Below are positions 21,303 to 33,934 of a stretch of 64,000 nt of DNA, in pieces. How positions within the stretch are numbered: position 1 is the stretch's first letter; every line of letters begins with the position of its first letter. The translations under genes were made by a program, and so were the position numbers. This DNA comes from Motacilla alba alba (Eukaryota > Chordata > Aves > Passeriformes > Motacillidae), in contig NC_052030.1 of NCBI RefSeq assembly GCF_015832195.1, positions 7,831,439 to 7,895,438 on the forward strand, given 5' to 3'. The notes below the pieces were generated by a model, which did no database searches, was not told where the DNA came from, and saw nothing but the letters and a program-made list of their open reading frames with translations.

Positions 21303-21428
21303 TGGAGGTAGGTTCCTGGGATCATCTGGAAATATTCAGTTAGCAGCTCAGGGCAGCTGTTTTCAGACACAATTCCCTCATTTTGGGCAGCAATAGCAGG
21401 CAAACACCACAGCCTTGAGATTTTTCAG

Positions 21429-21582
21429 GCTGGTAACAACCCTCAGAGTGGACCTGCAGTCCCTCGCTGCAATCCAAATGAGCCGCAATCCAAATAATTC
21501 AAGCACTGCAAAAGCTGGTGCTGGAATTACAAACTCCCTCAACGTGAACGACAAACCTGACAGTCCCAAATGGAAAAGGCCT
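21429..21582 (+). other. Candidate exon, open on both strands
   Basis: The plus-strand segment is bounded by TTGAGATTTTTCAG and a GTAAGG donor. It is 154 bases long and open in one frame for 51 codons, containing for example PNNSSTAKAGAGITNSLNVN. The opposite strand (frame 21378-21761) is also open and very hydrophobic over about residues 45-100, as expected when a hydrophilic frame is read backwards. It contains GCAATCCAAAT twice, 16 bases apart (21469, 21485). Neither peptide is recognised. Joining the ATG at 21302 to this segment across the donor at 21307 gives an early stop. Confidence 0.2.
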
Positions 21583-21779
21583 GTAAGGAATGAGACCAGA
21601 CCTCCACAAATAAGCAGTTGTGAGGCAAAAGCAGTTCCCATATATCTTTTATAATGGTGAGGATGGAGAGCAGGCAGCAGTAGCGCCAGGTGATTTAATG
21701 GGGCCTTCACCAGCAGGATGCACGATGTGATGCTGCAGAAGTGACTTATTTGTTCAGTCATAGGCGTGTGTCTTTGGGT

Positions 21780-21890
21780 TTCTAGCCCCTGCAGTGAACT
21801 CTTCCTTCAAATCAATTCATTAATGAGCTAATTTATTATGCATGGAGATCCATTAGAGAAATGTGTAATAACCTCAGGATGCAGAGCCCT
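21780..21890. promoter_or_regulatory. Conserved-element-like AT-rich island
   Basis: It contains AAATCAATTCATTAATGAGC, TAATTTATTATGCATGG (POU/homeodomain-like) and TGTAATAACC in just over 100 bases, without repetition. A regulatory role is inferred from motif density. Confidence 0.4.
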
Positions 21891-21899
21891 GTTCCCAGC

Positions 21900-24800
21900 A
21901 CACGGCTACTGAAGAACAAAAGAGAGAGGAAAAAGCAAGGGCTCCTTGGCAGCTCTAAGCCTGTTTGGGAACTCTTGTCTGACCCCTTTAAAATGCAGGG
22001 GAATACATAAAGGACTGTGGATGGTGTCTAATAAAGAAGTGGATGGCTTGGCTGAGTGCTGCAGCTTGTGTAGGTCAGTGCCCAGGGTGCTCCTTTTAAA
22101 GCTGCATTTTTAAAGTTCCTGTGTCAGTGCACCATGGGCTTTCTTCTTAAAGCAAAAAATTGTAACTCAGAGGCCTGAAAATGTACTAATTTCCTACTGC
22201 ACGCTTCAAAACCATGGACAAAGCTGCATCAGAAGGCCTTCAGGGCAGGTTGGTGTAAGATGTGTCTCTGCTTTTACTGGTGGAGGGGCTGGATGGTATT
22301 TAGAATTCATAATTCTGGGTCTGCAGAGGATACTGTCTGTTCTGGGTGTCTTGCTCTTAACAAAGAATGACTTTTCTCAGCCCTTGCAGAAGACTGATGT
22401 CCACACTGCAGCCAGACTGCCAGCAAGCCCATAAATTCCAGCTTTTCCTGTTTGGATCTTTACGTTCCCGTCTCTTGAGCAAATCCCCAGGGTCAGTGCT
22501 TTGCAAGTTTTATCTAGTGCGTTGATCAGGATCAGGAAATTTCTACGGATTGAAGGTCAGCATGCTGGAACAACAACCATGGGTGAGATCAGAGAAAAAA
22601 GGAACTTCCAGAAGATGCTTGTGGTGTTTCATCTGGTTATCCTGTTGCTGTAAAAGAAGAAGTAAAGTGTGGTGTTAATAGAGATGTTACAGATTTCCTA
22701 AGGTTGTTCTCCATCTTCCTGCTCTTCCTTTCCCCCCACTTCCCCTCTTATGCAGCAGCAGGGTTATGAGTTTTATTCCTGATTTGCCTCTGCACTTTCT
22801 GTCAGTTAGACTTAGGGTCCAACATCTTTTAACCTATATCTATGACTCTGAGAAAAAAGAGTATTTTTCTGTAGAGGGAACTTGCCCTTTTCCTTTTATT
22901 GATGGATATTTAGGCTCCTGCTGGCCAACCCACTTCTCAAATTCTGTCCTGGGATTAACCAGCACCTTGAGAGATGTGGCAATTCAAGGCTGACAGCAGC
23001 TAAAGTGGAATTTCCTTTTGGATCCCGTGGTTTGGACACCAGATGGTGAAATGGGTCGAGTACACATGTGCACTTAAAGCACTAATGTTAAAACAAAAAT
23101 CCTGGAAGCAGGTGTGGATGAAGGGCTGTGAATTGGAAGGGCTGCTCCTTCCTCCTCCATCTGCTGAGCTTTCCCAATGATAGGTGAAGGGTTTACCCTT
23201 CATCTCTCCAGTTATTTGCTTCTGTATTTTATGGAGACTGTTTATTGTGCACTACAGGCTGCTCCATAGCTGTGTTCCCATGCCAACCATCCTGCAATAT
23301 GGTGTACATGCTCAGTGAAACAAAGCAACTTTAATCCTCAACCTTTGGATGTCTCCTGCCCATCGGGGCCAAGCCTCCAAAGAGGAACCCTGCTGCTTTC
23401 AAAGTGGAGCTCCAGGTTCCAGTTAATTGGGTCCAGTCATTAAAGGAAATTCAGTTTATGTCTACTGGGACTGTGAAGGGAGTAGATTTTTTAATAGCAA
23501 ATATCTACAGTGTGTATTGGTTGTCCTCAGGTTAAAAAAAATAAAAGCAAACTCTCAGCAGAGAAGAAATAATTCTAATTGCTTGCCGTTGGCAGAATGG
23601 CTGCCCTGCTCTTTAGAAGCTGTATTTATATCCTGTAAGAACCAGCTCATTAGCTCTATTGCTCACACAGATAATCAACAACATAATTAATAATTATTTA
23701 TATGACACCTGTGGCAGAGGGCTTGGGATCACACAACAAAACATCATTTCCTTATGATCACTCAGGCATTTCTAACTGTTTTGGTTTTGTTTTTTTTTTC
23801 CTTTTTTCTGTCTGTTCTTGACTTTCTCTGGCTTTTTCTGCCAGTTTTTAATGTTTGGCACAGGTTTTTTGGTTAACTTTCCACCAAGTGTGTTCTTCCC
23901 TATTATAAACCTCTCTGAAGTCCCACTTGATTGACAGAATTTTTCAAGTGCCACAACTTTGTCACCCTGTAGAGCAACCTGGATTGTTATGAACAGCTAA
24001 TAGTTCTGTTGACTTCAGTTGCATTATTTGTCCTGATTTGTGAACTGACCCCTGTCTGCTCTTGGATGTCCAAAAGCAGGATTTCTCTTGGTCAAGCACT
24101 CCACCTGTTCTGCATTTTCCCAGGCCAAAGCAGGGCTGGGGGATGCTGTGTTTGGGCCACACCCAGGATGTCTGTCCTGGGGAGGACTTCTGATCAGATC
24201 ATTCAGATGCTTTCTCCTGGGTGGGATTTTATCTACTTGAAGCAAAGATTTTATTCTCAGAAAAAAGCCAACCTTCTGCTAGGTTTCCCTGGCAGTGCTT
24301 TGACTCACATTATGCAAGGCAGCTCCCATCCCCTGACCAGCAGGGTGACCCATGGGGCAGCTTTCATTGTGTTTTGCCAATGTGGGGAATTCTTGCAGCT
24401 GCTGGCATCGAGGGTGACGTGCATCAGAAATCCTGCAGTCACATCCCATAAAGCCACTTCTCCTGCAGTGCTGTCAGCCTGAGCTGTGTCAGGGCAGCAG
24501 GGACAGGTGTGGGACAGCACAAGTGAGCCTCTCTTGCGGATGATCCTTGCCCAGCACAGCAGAGGACCTCCAGGAAAGAGGTAAAGCTGCTGTGAGCTAG
24601 CACTTGGGACAGGCTGACACTGAGAAAGGTGAAGGGGCTGACTGGGAGATGGGATGGAGTGCAGGAAATCAGGGAGCATCCGTGTAATGGGACGTTTGTA
24701 AGGTGTAGCTCATGCTGCAGAGACTCATTTCTTATGAACTTTGGAGAGCAGGTCGGGTGTCAAAATGCATTTGGGAGAATTCAAAGACTTGTTTTGGATG

Positions 24801-27000
24801 GGGAGAGAGGGGGGAGGAGCTGGTGTCTGACTGGGGATGTTGCTCCTGTGCTGGAGGAAAGGTGTTCTTGCACAGAGCATCCTTGTACTGAAGGAGCAGA
24901 GCAAGAGGGTGCATCTGAATAGGATTGCAGAAGGCAGGAGCTCCTAAAGCAGGTTGCTGCTGTGTGAAGCAGCCAAAAGGGAAAGAGGTGTGCCCTGCTG
25001 GTGGCACCTGCCTGCTGTGGGGAGGCTGCTGTTGCCCTGCCCTCTCTCTGGATGGCTGTCTGTGGTGTTGGGAGCCCAATGTGCCTTTGCCATATCTGTG
25101 AGCCTCAGCCTGAGGCTTGGAAACTGTTTGCTGGCACCATGTGTTGCTAAGCAGATGGGCCTCTGCGTTTGTACCCGCTCAGGTTTTTCAGAGAGGGTGG
25201 CTTTGGTGTGGCATTTCAGTTATTGTTGCCAGCACAGAAAAACAGAAGGAAAAGCATCTCCAGTTCTTTACCACCTGCGTTCTCTTCCTCTTTGTGGCCC
25301 CCATCCAACACCTAAGTAGGTGCTTGCCCACAAAATGCTCTGGGAGGAAAAGGAGAGAGAAAAGATCCCCACCCAGGTTGACTGCAAGATGCAACAGGTG
25401 AAATTCTGATGTGAGGAAATACCAGAAAAATCTTACCTAAGCCTGCTAAAAATACAGGAGGGTGGGGCAGCTGAGTTACTAGAGGGGAAACTTGAATTGC
25501 TGAAGGAGCCTGTGAATGGTCTGAGTGTGTCTTGCCAAGGCATTTCCTGATCTCTTTCTCTGAGGGCAACTACCAGTTGGGGTGTGTAGGGGATGGCAGC
25601 ACTGTGGGACATGCCATCCAGCCCCTGCCCACAGAGCTGGGTGCTGCAGGGAGGCAGCTGGCTGGATTCTCCATGCCATTTTCCTTCTTCCTAGCAGGGC
25701 AAGGGCTCAGTCTGTTTCCATGTTCTGAGTTTTATAACAAATGATATGTAGGATGTTTTTTTGTTTAACCACAAGGGTTCCATTTGAAGTGTGACACAGC
25801 AGTGACGCTGCAACGAGTCTGTGATGTTCCATCCTTTGTCAATGGAGTGAAAGAGTTAAGAATGATGCTTCAGAGTTAAAATATAAAAAGTTATCCAAAA
25901 TTTTTCGGGAATTCTTACCTTCTCTCATTAAGTTTTCACCTCCTTGGTACTTGAGGCTTCTCCCCCTTGGTTAAGGAGATTATTGCCCCTGAAAAATGCA
26001 TTTTGACAGATTGCCTAGGCCTCAGTGCCTGATTGGATACAAGCTGACTCGTTTCTCTCTGCCCCAGTGAGTGATCCATCTCTCTTACCCATTGATTTTT
26101 ATTTCCTTGTGTCTTGAGATTTATGGAGCTAGATGTATCAAAGCACAAATTCTGTTGCCAAATCCTTGAAAGATCAAAGTGGTTTGTATTTCACATCTTC
26201 AGCACCCTCTTCTTCTCCCTCTGTTCAGTAAGGAAAAATAAACCATTATGTGTTAAAAAACATGTAGCAACAGATTTCTTCATCACCCAAAGGCTCTACA
26301 TACCAAAACCAGTCTTTGTTGCTTTTTTGTGTGTCCATCCACCCCTTGCCATGGGAGTTAATGCAATTCCATGGTTTGTGAGCTAAACAGGCACTGAGCA
26401 TATGGGAGAATTGTGAGTTACATAATTTTCCTTTTTTTTTCCTAAATGTAGATTTTTTTACCAGATCTCTAGCTGATGAAGAAAGAGACATATTGGGAAA
26501 GAAGGTGTGGGTGAAACAAGGACAACATTATCCTTGTGCTTGGCCACATGGGTAGGTTTGTTTTTGGAACGCCCTCTCTTGCAGATGATCTGCCCATAAG
26601 TATCTGTTGCGCTTTTTGGTGATATTTTCTCCTCAGCATTGTTTTTCCTGCCTCTAACATAAAAATGCAATGATTTTTTTTGTTTGTTTGGTGTGTGACC
26701 ACATTAAACACTTGAATCTTTCCTTCCCAAGGGAGAAGAACAAGTTATCTTCTTCCTCCTCCTTTGTTGTGCCTATTTCCGATTACAGCACTGGGGTGGA
26801 GACTTTTTTTTGCTGTGCTGATGAACAGAACTCCTGTGTCACTACAGATGTTGCCAAGAAAGAGGCTGATTAAAGATATATTTTAGAATGTAAGTTCTGC
26901 CTGAGAAGTACCACTATATTTCTGCTGCTTCTGGGAAATTCAGCTGCTGCGATGCTGCCAGAGGAGTGAATGCACTCCCTTTATCTGATCACCACTTCAC
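21900..27000. other. Non-coding spacer
   Basis: No gene or mobile element recognised. There is a small AT island at 23640-23700 (CATAATTAATAATTATTT) and T-rich runs at 23790-23805 and 26440-26460. Open frames such as 24009-24482 look like chance frames. Confidence 0.5.
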
Positions 27001-27400
27001 CCTTGCTCAGTCCTTCATGGCAGCATCCAGTGAACACACTGTGCATAGCTGATGTCTGATATGTTTTGTTGGAAAGCTGAATGATGCATTGCATTGTTCA
27101 GCAAAACCAGTTGGTGTGTTTATTGTGAATGTTTGGAGAAACAAAATCGATAACGTTTATGTAACATTCCTGTCATCCACTTCAGCCTCTCCCTTGTAAC
27201 TGTGGATGCCTTTCCTGAAATGAGTAATGAAATGTATTTAATTGTTCGCTGTGATGGTCACAGGACAGCAGCTCCAAAGCTGTTTTGATCACCCCAATGT
27301 ACAATAAATACTCCAGCAATTTTCACGTGCAAATGAGCATAAATTAGTGCAGTGTCTTGTTTGTAAATGAGCACAAATAGCTGTGCTGCGTTTATATTTT
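27000..27400. promoter_or_regulatory. Conserved-element-like region
   Basis: Repeat-free sequence with TGCATTGCATTGTTCAGC, TGTGTTTATTGTGAATG, AATCGATAACG, TGCAAATGAGCATAAATTAG and TGTTTGTAAATGAGC. These suggest octamer/POU (TGCAAAT), forkhead (TGTTTATT, TGTTTGTAAA) and homeodomain contacts. Inference from texture only. Confidence 0.35.
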
Positions 27401-30400
27401 TACTGTCAAGATTATTATCCCTCTGAAGGCATGGAGCTCTTGTTGCAGCTGTTTTACTGTGCATTCTGCAGGAAAGGTCCCTGGCTGAGCAGAGCAATCC
27501 TGTGCAAGGCAAGACAGTTGTGCTGCCACTGAATCATGGTGTGGCTTTTTTGCTTTTTTTTTTGTGTGTCTTGTATTACATGCCTCAAAAAGATCATCTG
27601 CCTGTGTCACTTTAGCCTTGCAGGGAGGAGGTGACAAGTGGCTGCAGTTCTCACTGTCCTGCACAGAGAGGGCCATGCTGGGCTCTCACTGTTCATTTCT
27701 GCTGTGACAGAGAGCACATGATAAATAATTTTTTCTTTCCCCATGAGGGAGTTCACCTCCAATACTGTGCAACAGAAGTCTCTTTACTTTTAAAAAAATT
27801 ATTAGAAATTAGTTTCAATCTCAACTATGTCTTTGTCACTGTAGATAGTGAGGAATTGATGTTCAGGTCATAGTTTACTAAGTGGATCTTTCCCCTAAAA
27901 TAAATAGATCACCCATCTAGACTGGGGTTTTTTTCAGTGACCTGTAATAAACTGAAACTCCTTCATAAATGGTAATTAAGTGAAAGTCCTTCAAAAATGA
28001 GCTAATGGGTTGGCATAGGTCAGTGATGTAGGCCTGTCATGAATCTCAGTTTGCCCCTCAGTTGGCTTCCCTTGGTTTGCTCAGAAGTGTTCTATGTACC
28101 ATAACCCGAAACCCACTGTGTAGATCACCCTGAGTTCCAGTGACAGGTCAGGGAAGGTAGGGGATGAAATCAGATTACAAATGTTCTTGGCAGTCCTCTC
28201 AGCTCTTTGAAGAGATTGCTGCTTGTCTCTTTACTACTCATTTTGTCTTCTGCTGCTGACTGCAGTGTAGGAGCATCTGATTATTATAGAAAAGATGTGG
28301 GATTATCATACTGAAGCAACTAAAACAGTGAAACGTGTTCTTGGCGTGATCCAAAGCCTGTTAAAGCTGGTAACAATCTCTGCTTTCATTGCTCAGCCTT
28401 TCCTAACTCTGTCCTCCATAAGAAAAGCTGTGTTGGAACATCTGAAGAGCCTGGTGGGTGCGTGTAAAGAGCCACAGGCTAAACAAGTCTGTGCAGTATT
28501 TACCAGAGGCACTGAAGCTCCTGGTGTAACTTTAGTGCAGTCAGCCTGGCAGGAAGCAGCGTGCTTCCCTGGATTCGGGGGTCAGCTGGGCACTGTCCTG
28601 TGCTTCAGCCACTGGGAGCTGTTGCTGGGATGAGGGCAGTGTGCAGGATCACTGGCATTTGGGTCATGCTGCACATCTGAGTCTGAAGGGGCCCAGGCAA
28701 AATGTCCTGTTTGTAGTGCAGACAATGCTGGCCCCCCTGACTGGAGGAGCTGTGGTCAGAGGGCTGGGGAACAGCAGTCCTGTGGCTGGAGGAGTGCTGG
28801 AATGCTTTCCCTGATTGCAGGCTGCAGCACAGAATGAAGGGACTGTGTGGGAAAGACATTTGTGTCCTGTCTCTGCAGCTTCACCCTGAAGCTGTGATGG
28901 GAAATCCTACAACTCATTAGGGACATTTTCCTTAGCAATGTCCTTAATCACTTCCCAAGATGCTATTTTTTTCCTTCCATTTCTCTTCCTGCTGAGGAGG
29001 TAGCTTTCTTCTAAGTGGGTTATGCTAAGAGTATATCCCATGTGACTCAGCTCAATCCACTACGTGGTCTGTTCTAAGTCAGTCCCTTCCCAGGAATGCT
29101 GTGATCATTGTTACTGGTAGAGAGCTTTAACTCCAGCTGGACAAAGCTGGCAGCTTTGGGCTTGGAGTCATGTTGTCAGGGCTGTGAACACAGCAGGGTG
29201 GGAACCTGTGCCAGGCATTGGGATCTGCCAGTGGCACCAGTGAGGTGCTCAGCATGACTGGGAGCACCTGCTTGAGCTGCAGAGAGCCCTTACAGACCCC
29301 CTTCCTGCAGCTGGGGGGTGTCCCAGCTCAGGGTGTGCCTGTGCTGCTTGGTGGCTGCTCTGGAGGTGCAGGTGTGCATGGCACTGGAAGGGCCATCTCC
29401 ACGGAGGTGTTGTGACAGAGAGGTCACTGTGACCAAAAACAATATTTGAGGCTGTGTGTGTGACAAGCTAAACCAGTCTGTGCTCATGTTTGCTGAATTA
29501 GCTGCAGAACCTGAGGTGACTTCATGTGCTCCTGCACCATCTGTGGAAGGACAGGCTGAGCTGGGACAAAGCCAAGCAGCACAGTCAGCCTGTCCTTATT
29601 GCTGTGGGCCACCAAGGTGAGTTTGTCCTGGATCAGCACAATGAGGAGAGCAGGGCTCAGGTAACAGAATCCCTAAAGAGCTACCTTGCCCTGTGGAGAA
29701 CTGAGCAGTCCTTGGCATTATTTTGTACAAAATACTGATCATGACAGCTTCTAACTGCAGGGGATTTTCAGAAGCCTCTGGGGATTTTGTGTGAACATCT
29801 GTTTTTGGTAAAGCAGTTCCTTTTAAGAGAACAGCCATGCAAACAAGCTATTCCTCAGTGTGTAGGATTGCTTTAACTTCATTTGCCAGGTAAAATTCTC
29901 TGTTCTATGTGGGTACGGAAGAACACTTTTGAGACATTTCTTTCCTGCAATCTGTTCTTCCATGGATCTACAGCTTCCTGCTAGCCTTAACTGGCTGACG
30001 TGTTACAGACTGTCACCTTAGCCTTCTCTTTATAAAGATGTTCTTCACCTGTTTGCTCATGGGTCTTCCCTGCCACTCCAGAGGTTTGAAAGAAAAAAAT
30101 GAGTTCAGGTTAAATTACATTAATGTGCAAATATGTACTGATTTCATCTACAGAACTCTCTTACAGCTTCCTCCATAAAGCTGTACAAACAGCAGTAATC
30201 CTCCCCTCCCTGGGACCCCAGCAGTCACCAACAGTCTCACTGAGATGGTGAACTTTCTGTGACACCAGAAAGTCTTGCCTGTGGGTGTGTAATGCTCTTA
30301 CTGGTGCTGCAGAGGTAGGTGTAGGGTACTGGAAAAAATCTCATTCCTTGTTTCTCAGGCTTGCCCTCATCTACTCACTGAACAACATCAGCTGTGGGGC

Positions 30401-31487
30401 TTGGTGTCCACTGCTTTGCTCCAGGTATCAGATGCGCAGGGAGGAGGGCAGAGGCCCTGGTGATGAATGAGGCAGAGCCCAATTTAGCCGCTGAGATGTT
30501 CTTTGATAGACAGCTTTCATGTCATAAAAGGCTTTTGGCATGTAGGAAAGGAGGAGCGCCTCAAGGACACCACTGCAACCTTTCCCTCTGTGGCTTTCCA
30601 AAGCCGGGAGCAGCAGGGTAATTTACAGTGGCTCTCTCAGCCTGTGCTGCTCACCATCTGGCAGGGATCCCCTCTGCTCCTCCTGGCAACACACAACACA
30701 CAGGTGCATCAAAACCAGGCTTCTGCAGAAGCAGGAGCAGGTCCTTACTGAATTTACCTCAAAAACAAGGCTCTGTCCAAGGTTTATAGCAGATATGGCT
30801 TTCCTGAAATACAAGGCTGTGAGTAAAATAGGGACATCAGTGGAGATGATCACAAAGCATCTCCCTTTTGGTGTGGAAGCTGCTAAGGCTGTGCTTGCCA
30901 AAGCACAAGACTTAGTGTTGATCTCTGCAAAACCTGTTATGCCCTGGAGGCCTTTCATGTGCCTGTTTAATATTGCAATTACACTTGTGTCTTTGCAGGT
31001 GAAGGCCAGGGGCTTGTTGCACTGAACTTAATTATATTAGTACATGATTTCTCTTCTCCAAGCCTTCTTTAAAGGATGACTGTGTATTTCATCCTTGGTG
31101 CCTGAGGAAAAGGACTGTCTGCTAAAGAGGTTTTTAATGATAGAGGTGAACAGTTCTTTAACAAGATGGGATCTTCCTTGCTGAGACACCAAAACTGGTG
31201 ACAGCTTTAGCTTAGGCAGCCAAGTCAGGGAAATGAGCTTTGTAGATTTTAAATTGTGGCATCTTCTTGGAAGGTCCTGTTCTCTTGCTTTCCTCTTGTG
31301 CATGTGTTTTCAAGCCAGTGCAGTGTAAATCCCCGTAGAGGGGAAGCTGTAGAAGGGGATCACCTGAAGCCTAAGCTGTGTGGAATCCAGGATGAGATAT
31401 TTGTTTAAGCATCTCTGCTGTATTTGTCATGACCCTTGGCTTGCTTAGTGCTGCGTGTGACTCTGGTGGGTAAGAAAAGCCACTCAC
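27400..31487. other. Non-coding spacer
   Basis: Mostly featureless. The frame at 28295-28633 shows no family resemblance. Near 29500-29660 a few donor-like sites (AAG|GTGAGT at 29619, CAG|GTAACA near 29660) lack convincing acceptors. Confidence 0.5.
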
Positions 31488-31502
31488 TAAAGAAGTGCAT
31501 TC
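31488..31502 (-). other. Candidate 15-nt microexon
   Basis: On the minus strand, acceptor CTTTCTGCTGCTCTCCAG, rich in TGC next to the AG, precedes 15 bases, followed by donor GTGAGT. The frame encodes ECTSL. The short length and the A before the donor make this weaker than the 30-nt candidate at 13.7 kb. Confidence 0.12.
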
Positions 31503-33910
31503 CTGGAGAGCAGCAGAAAGATTTCCTCACAGTTTGGCTCTTGTATCTCTGCACTATCTGTGAGCTGGATAAAAGCCTTGGAGGAATGATTGTCTGAGCA
31601 AGATTGAATCTGGAAGAGAGGCTTATGGATCCCAGGAAGAAACTGGCTGTCAGAATGTAGTATTGACTTGAAGAAGGAAGTCCTTGGAGGCACTATTGAC
31701 TGTCATTACTGATGTAGTGGAGACTGCCTAAAGTGCCATTTCTTGAGAGTGGCATCATTTTTTTGCTGTACTTTTTTTGTCTCCTCCTTTTTGCTTTTGA
31801 AGAGGTTTGGCAGAAAAGCAACACGAGCACGTGTCATGAGTGAACTGACAGCACATGCTGAGCTGGAGCCTGCTGAGGGACTTCTTCTGAAATGAAGGGC
31901 AGAGAGGAGGTCCTGGGGGACTGATTCCCCTCTGTGCATACCAGTCTGGAACTGGAAGTGTTTCCAGCCCTTGTTTGCTGAGAGTAAACTCTTCTCTGGA
32001 TTCAGCCAAAGGCAGGAGCTGTGAGGCTTTTTCTTTCACCTGCCCACATTAGATTTTGCCCTCAAAAGTGGGGCTTCCATTCAGGAGGTGCAGTGCCAGG
32101 TCACAGACAACCTGGGACAAACCTGATGTTTATGGTAGAAAATGTAGAGGGAGGAGGGTGAAGGATCTCAATATTAATTTGAGACTTGGCAGAAATAGCC
32201 CTAGGGAAAGTGAATACAGCTGCCTCCCTCCTGTTTGTCTCTGGTATTCCTCCACTTGCTCTCTCAATGCTGAGCCTAAAACAATAGGGGGAAGAGCTCA
32301 TGGCCCTTTGGGAATGCTGGCTCTTCCCAACTCTTACAATTAAGCTGGGCAGAGCAGCACTAATTGAAACAACACTGTCCCAGCCCAAGGGCCATCTTGG
32401 TGTTTGGGATGGAAATTTCAAAGCCACTTGGTGGACATGTACTGTTTCTTTTTAGTGTTTTTTTTCCCCCCCCCATGTTTGTTTTCTTTTTCTCTCCAAG
32501 GAGGCCTATCCACATTTCTTTGGTGGCATGCAAAATATGAATTTTAAGTTCTCTGGCTTTAGTAATGCATTTCCTGAATTTCAAAAATCCCTCTTTGCAA
32601 AAGTTAGTAATTTTTGGTTAGGGTTCTCTTTCCATTTGTCTGCTTTCAGACAACTCAACAACTGCTTCAGAACGTAATGACTTTGGGCTGTGCATTCCAC
32701 AAAGCTGTATCCAAAACGTCCTTGTGAAGCACGTGGACGTCTATTGGAGCCATACACCAAAATTCCAGTTTCTCATGTACTTTCCTAATGGCCCAGTCTG
32801 AGGATAAGGAAAGGAATAATATAATAGGCTTGTGCATGTTAATGCTTTCCTTATCCAGCATTTAACTTTGTACTAAATAAGTTCTAAAGTCCTTCACCCC
32901 TTAATGAGGTGCCTTTGGGAACTGAGTACCTATTAGTAGCCTACTGACCTGTTCTGGTGTCCTTATCTAAAACTGGGGTAGGATGGCAATACCCAGTCAG
33001 CTACAAGCAATCTGTGCACACTGATGATTATTCTCAGGATGTTAGATAAAAACAGACATGCTCAATTCCCAAAACAATGTAGGAGGGATGGGAAAGGGTT
33101 GCTGCCCAGGCTGCTGGAGATAGTGAGTAGTGTGAGGATGAAAAGGCACGAGAGATTGAGAAAGGGTGATACAAGATCCCACCTCTTATCACAGATCCTC
33201 ACTCTGGCTGGCATTGCCCCGAAGGGGGCTCTGCCCCAGGGGGGTGTCTGGCATTGTGGGGTGTCCCAGATAAGTGTCTGGCTTTCCTCCCCCAAGGACA
33301 CACTGGCTGGGATACTGAAGTGACTCAGTGTTTGGATGTCTGGACATGCTTTCAGGCAGAGAATTTGCTGTGCAGTCCATGACAGAGATGGTTTTGGAGA
33401 ACCCTGTTGTCCAACTGTCTGGTTAAGGCTGAGATGTAGCTAGTCCTTGTTTTGTTCATCTAAGGAGATGAAGGAAGCATTTTGAGGAGGCTGTTAAAAT
33501 CACATTCTTGATTTGCAATGCTTTTTCTTCCTTTTTCTTTTTCCAAAAGGAAGATGCTTTTTTGGAAGTGATTTTCTGCTTGTCCTTGAAATCTCTTTTC
33601 CCTGTATTTCCCCATCTGGATGCAGTTAGGCTTTACATCCTCTTCCCTGTGACTCAGCATGCCTCTGTGGCCTCAAGCCCCAAGGCTCTGCTCCAGGGCT
33701 CTCTGGGAAGCACCGTCCCCTGTAGAGTGTGGCTTCCTGGCTGCTGCCATTTGGCTTGGGAAACTGGGTCTCACCGACTTCAGCAGCTCTGTCTTATCTT
33801 CAAGGTACCCCTCAAGGTTTTAACTCAAAGCCTTGGCAATGCTCTGGCATCCACGTTATCTGCAGAGCTGACTCTGCTGCCATGGCAGCTGAGATCGGCT
33901 GGACAGGATT
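31503..33910. other. Non-coding spacer
   Basis: No gene recognised. Simple features are a T9C10 run at 32459-32474 and a G-run-rich patch around 33226-33262. Confidence 0.5.
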
Positions 33911-33934
33911 AAAAAAAAAAAAAAAAGAAAAAAA
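33911..33934. repeat. A-rich tract
   Basis: A16 interrupted once by G and followed by further A. No AATAAA or retrocopy was identified upstream. Confidence 0.9.
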
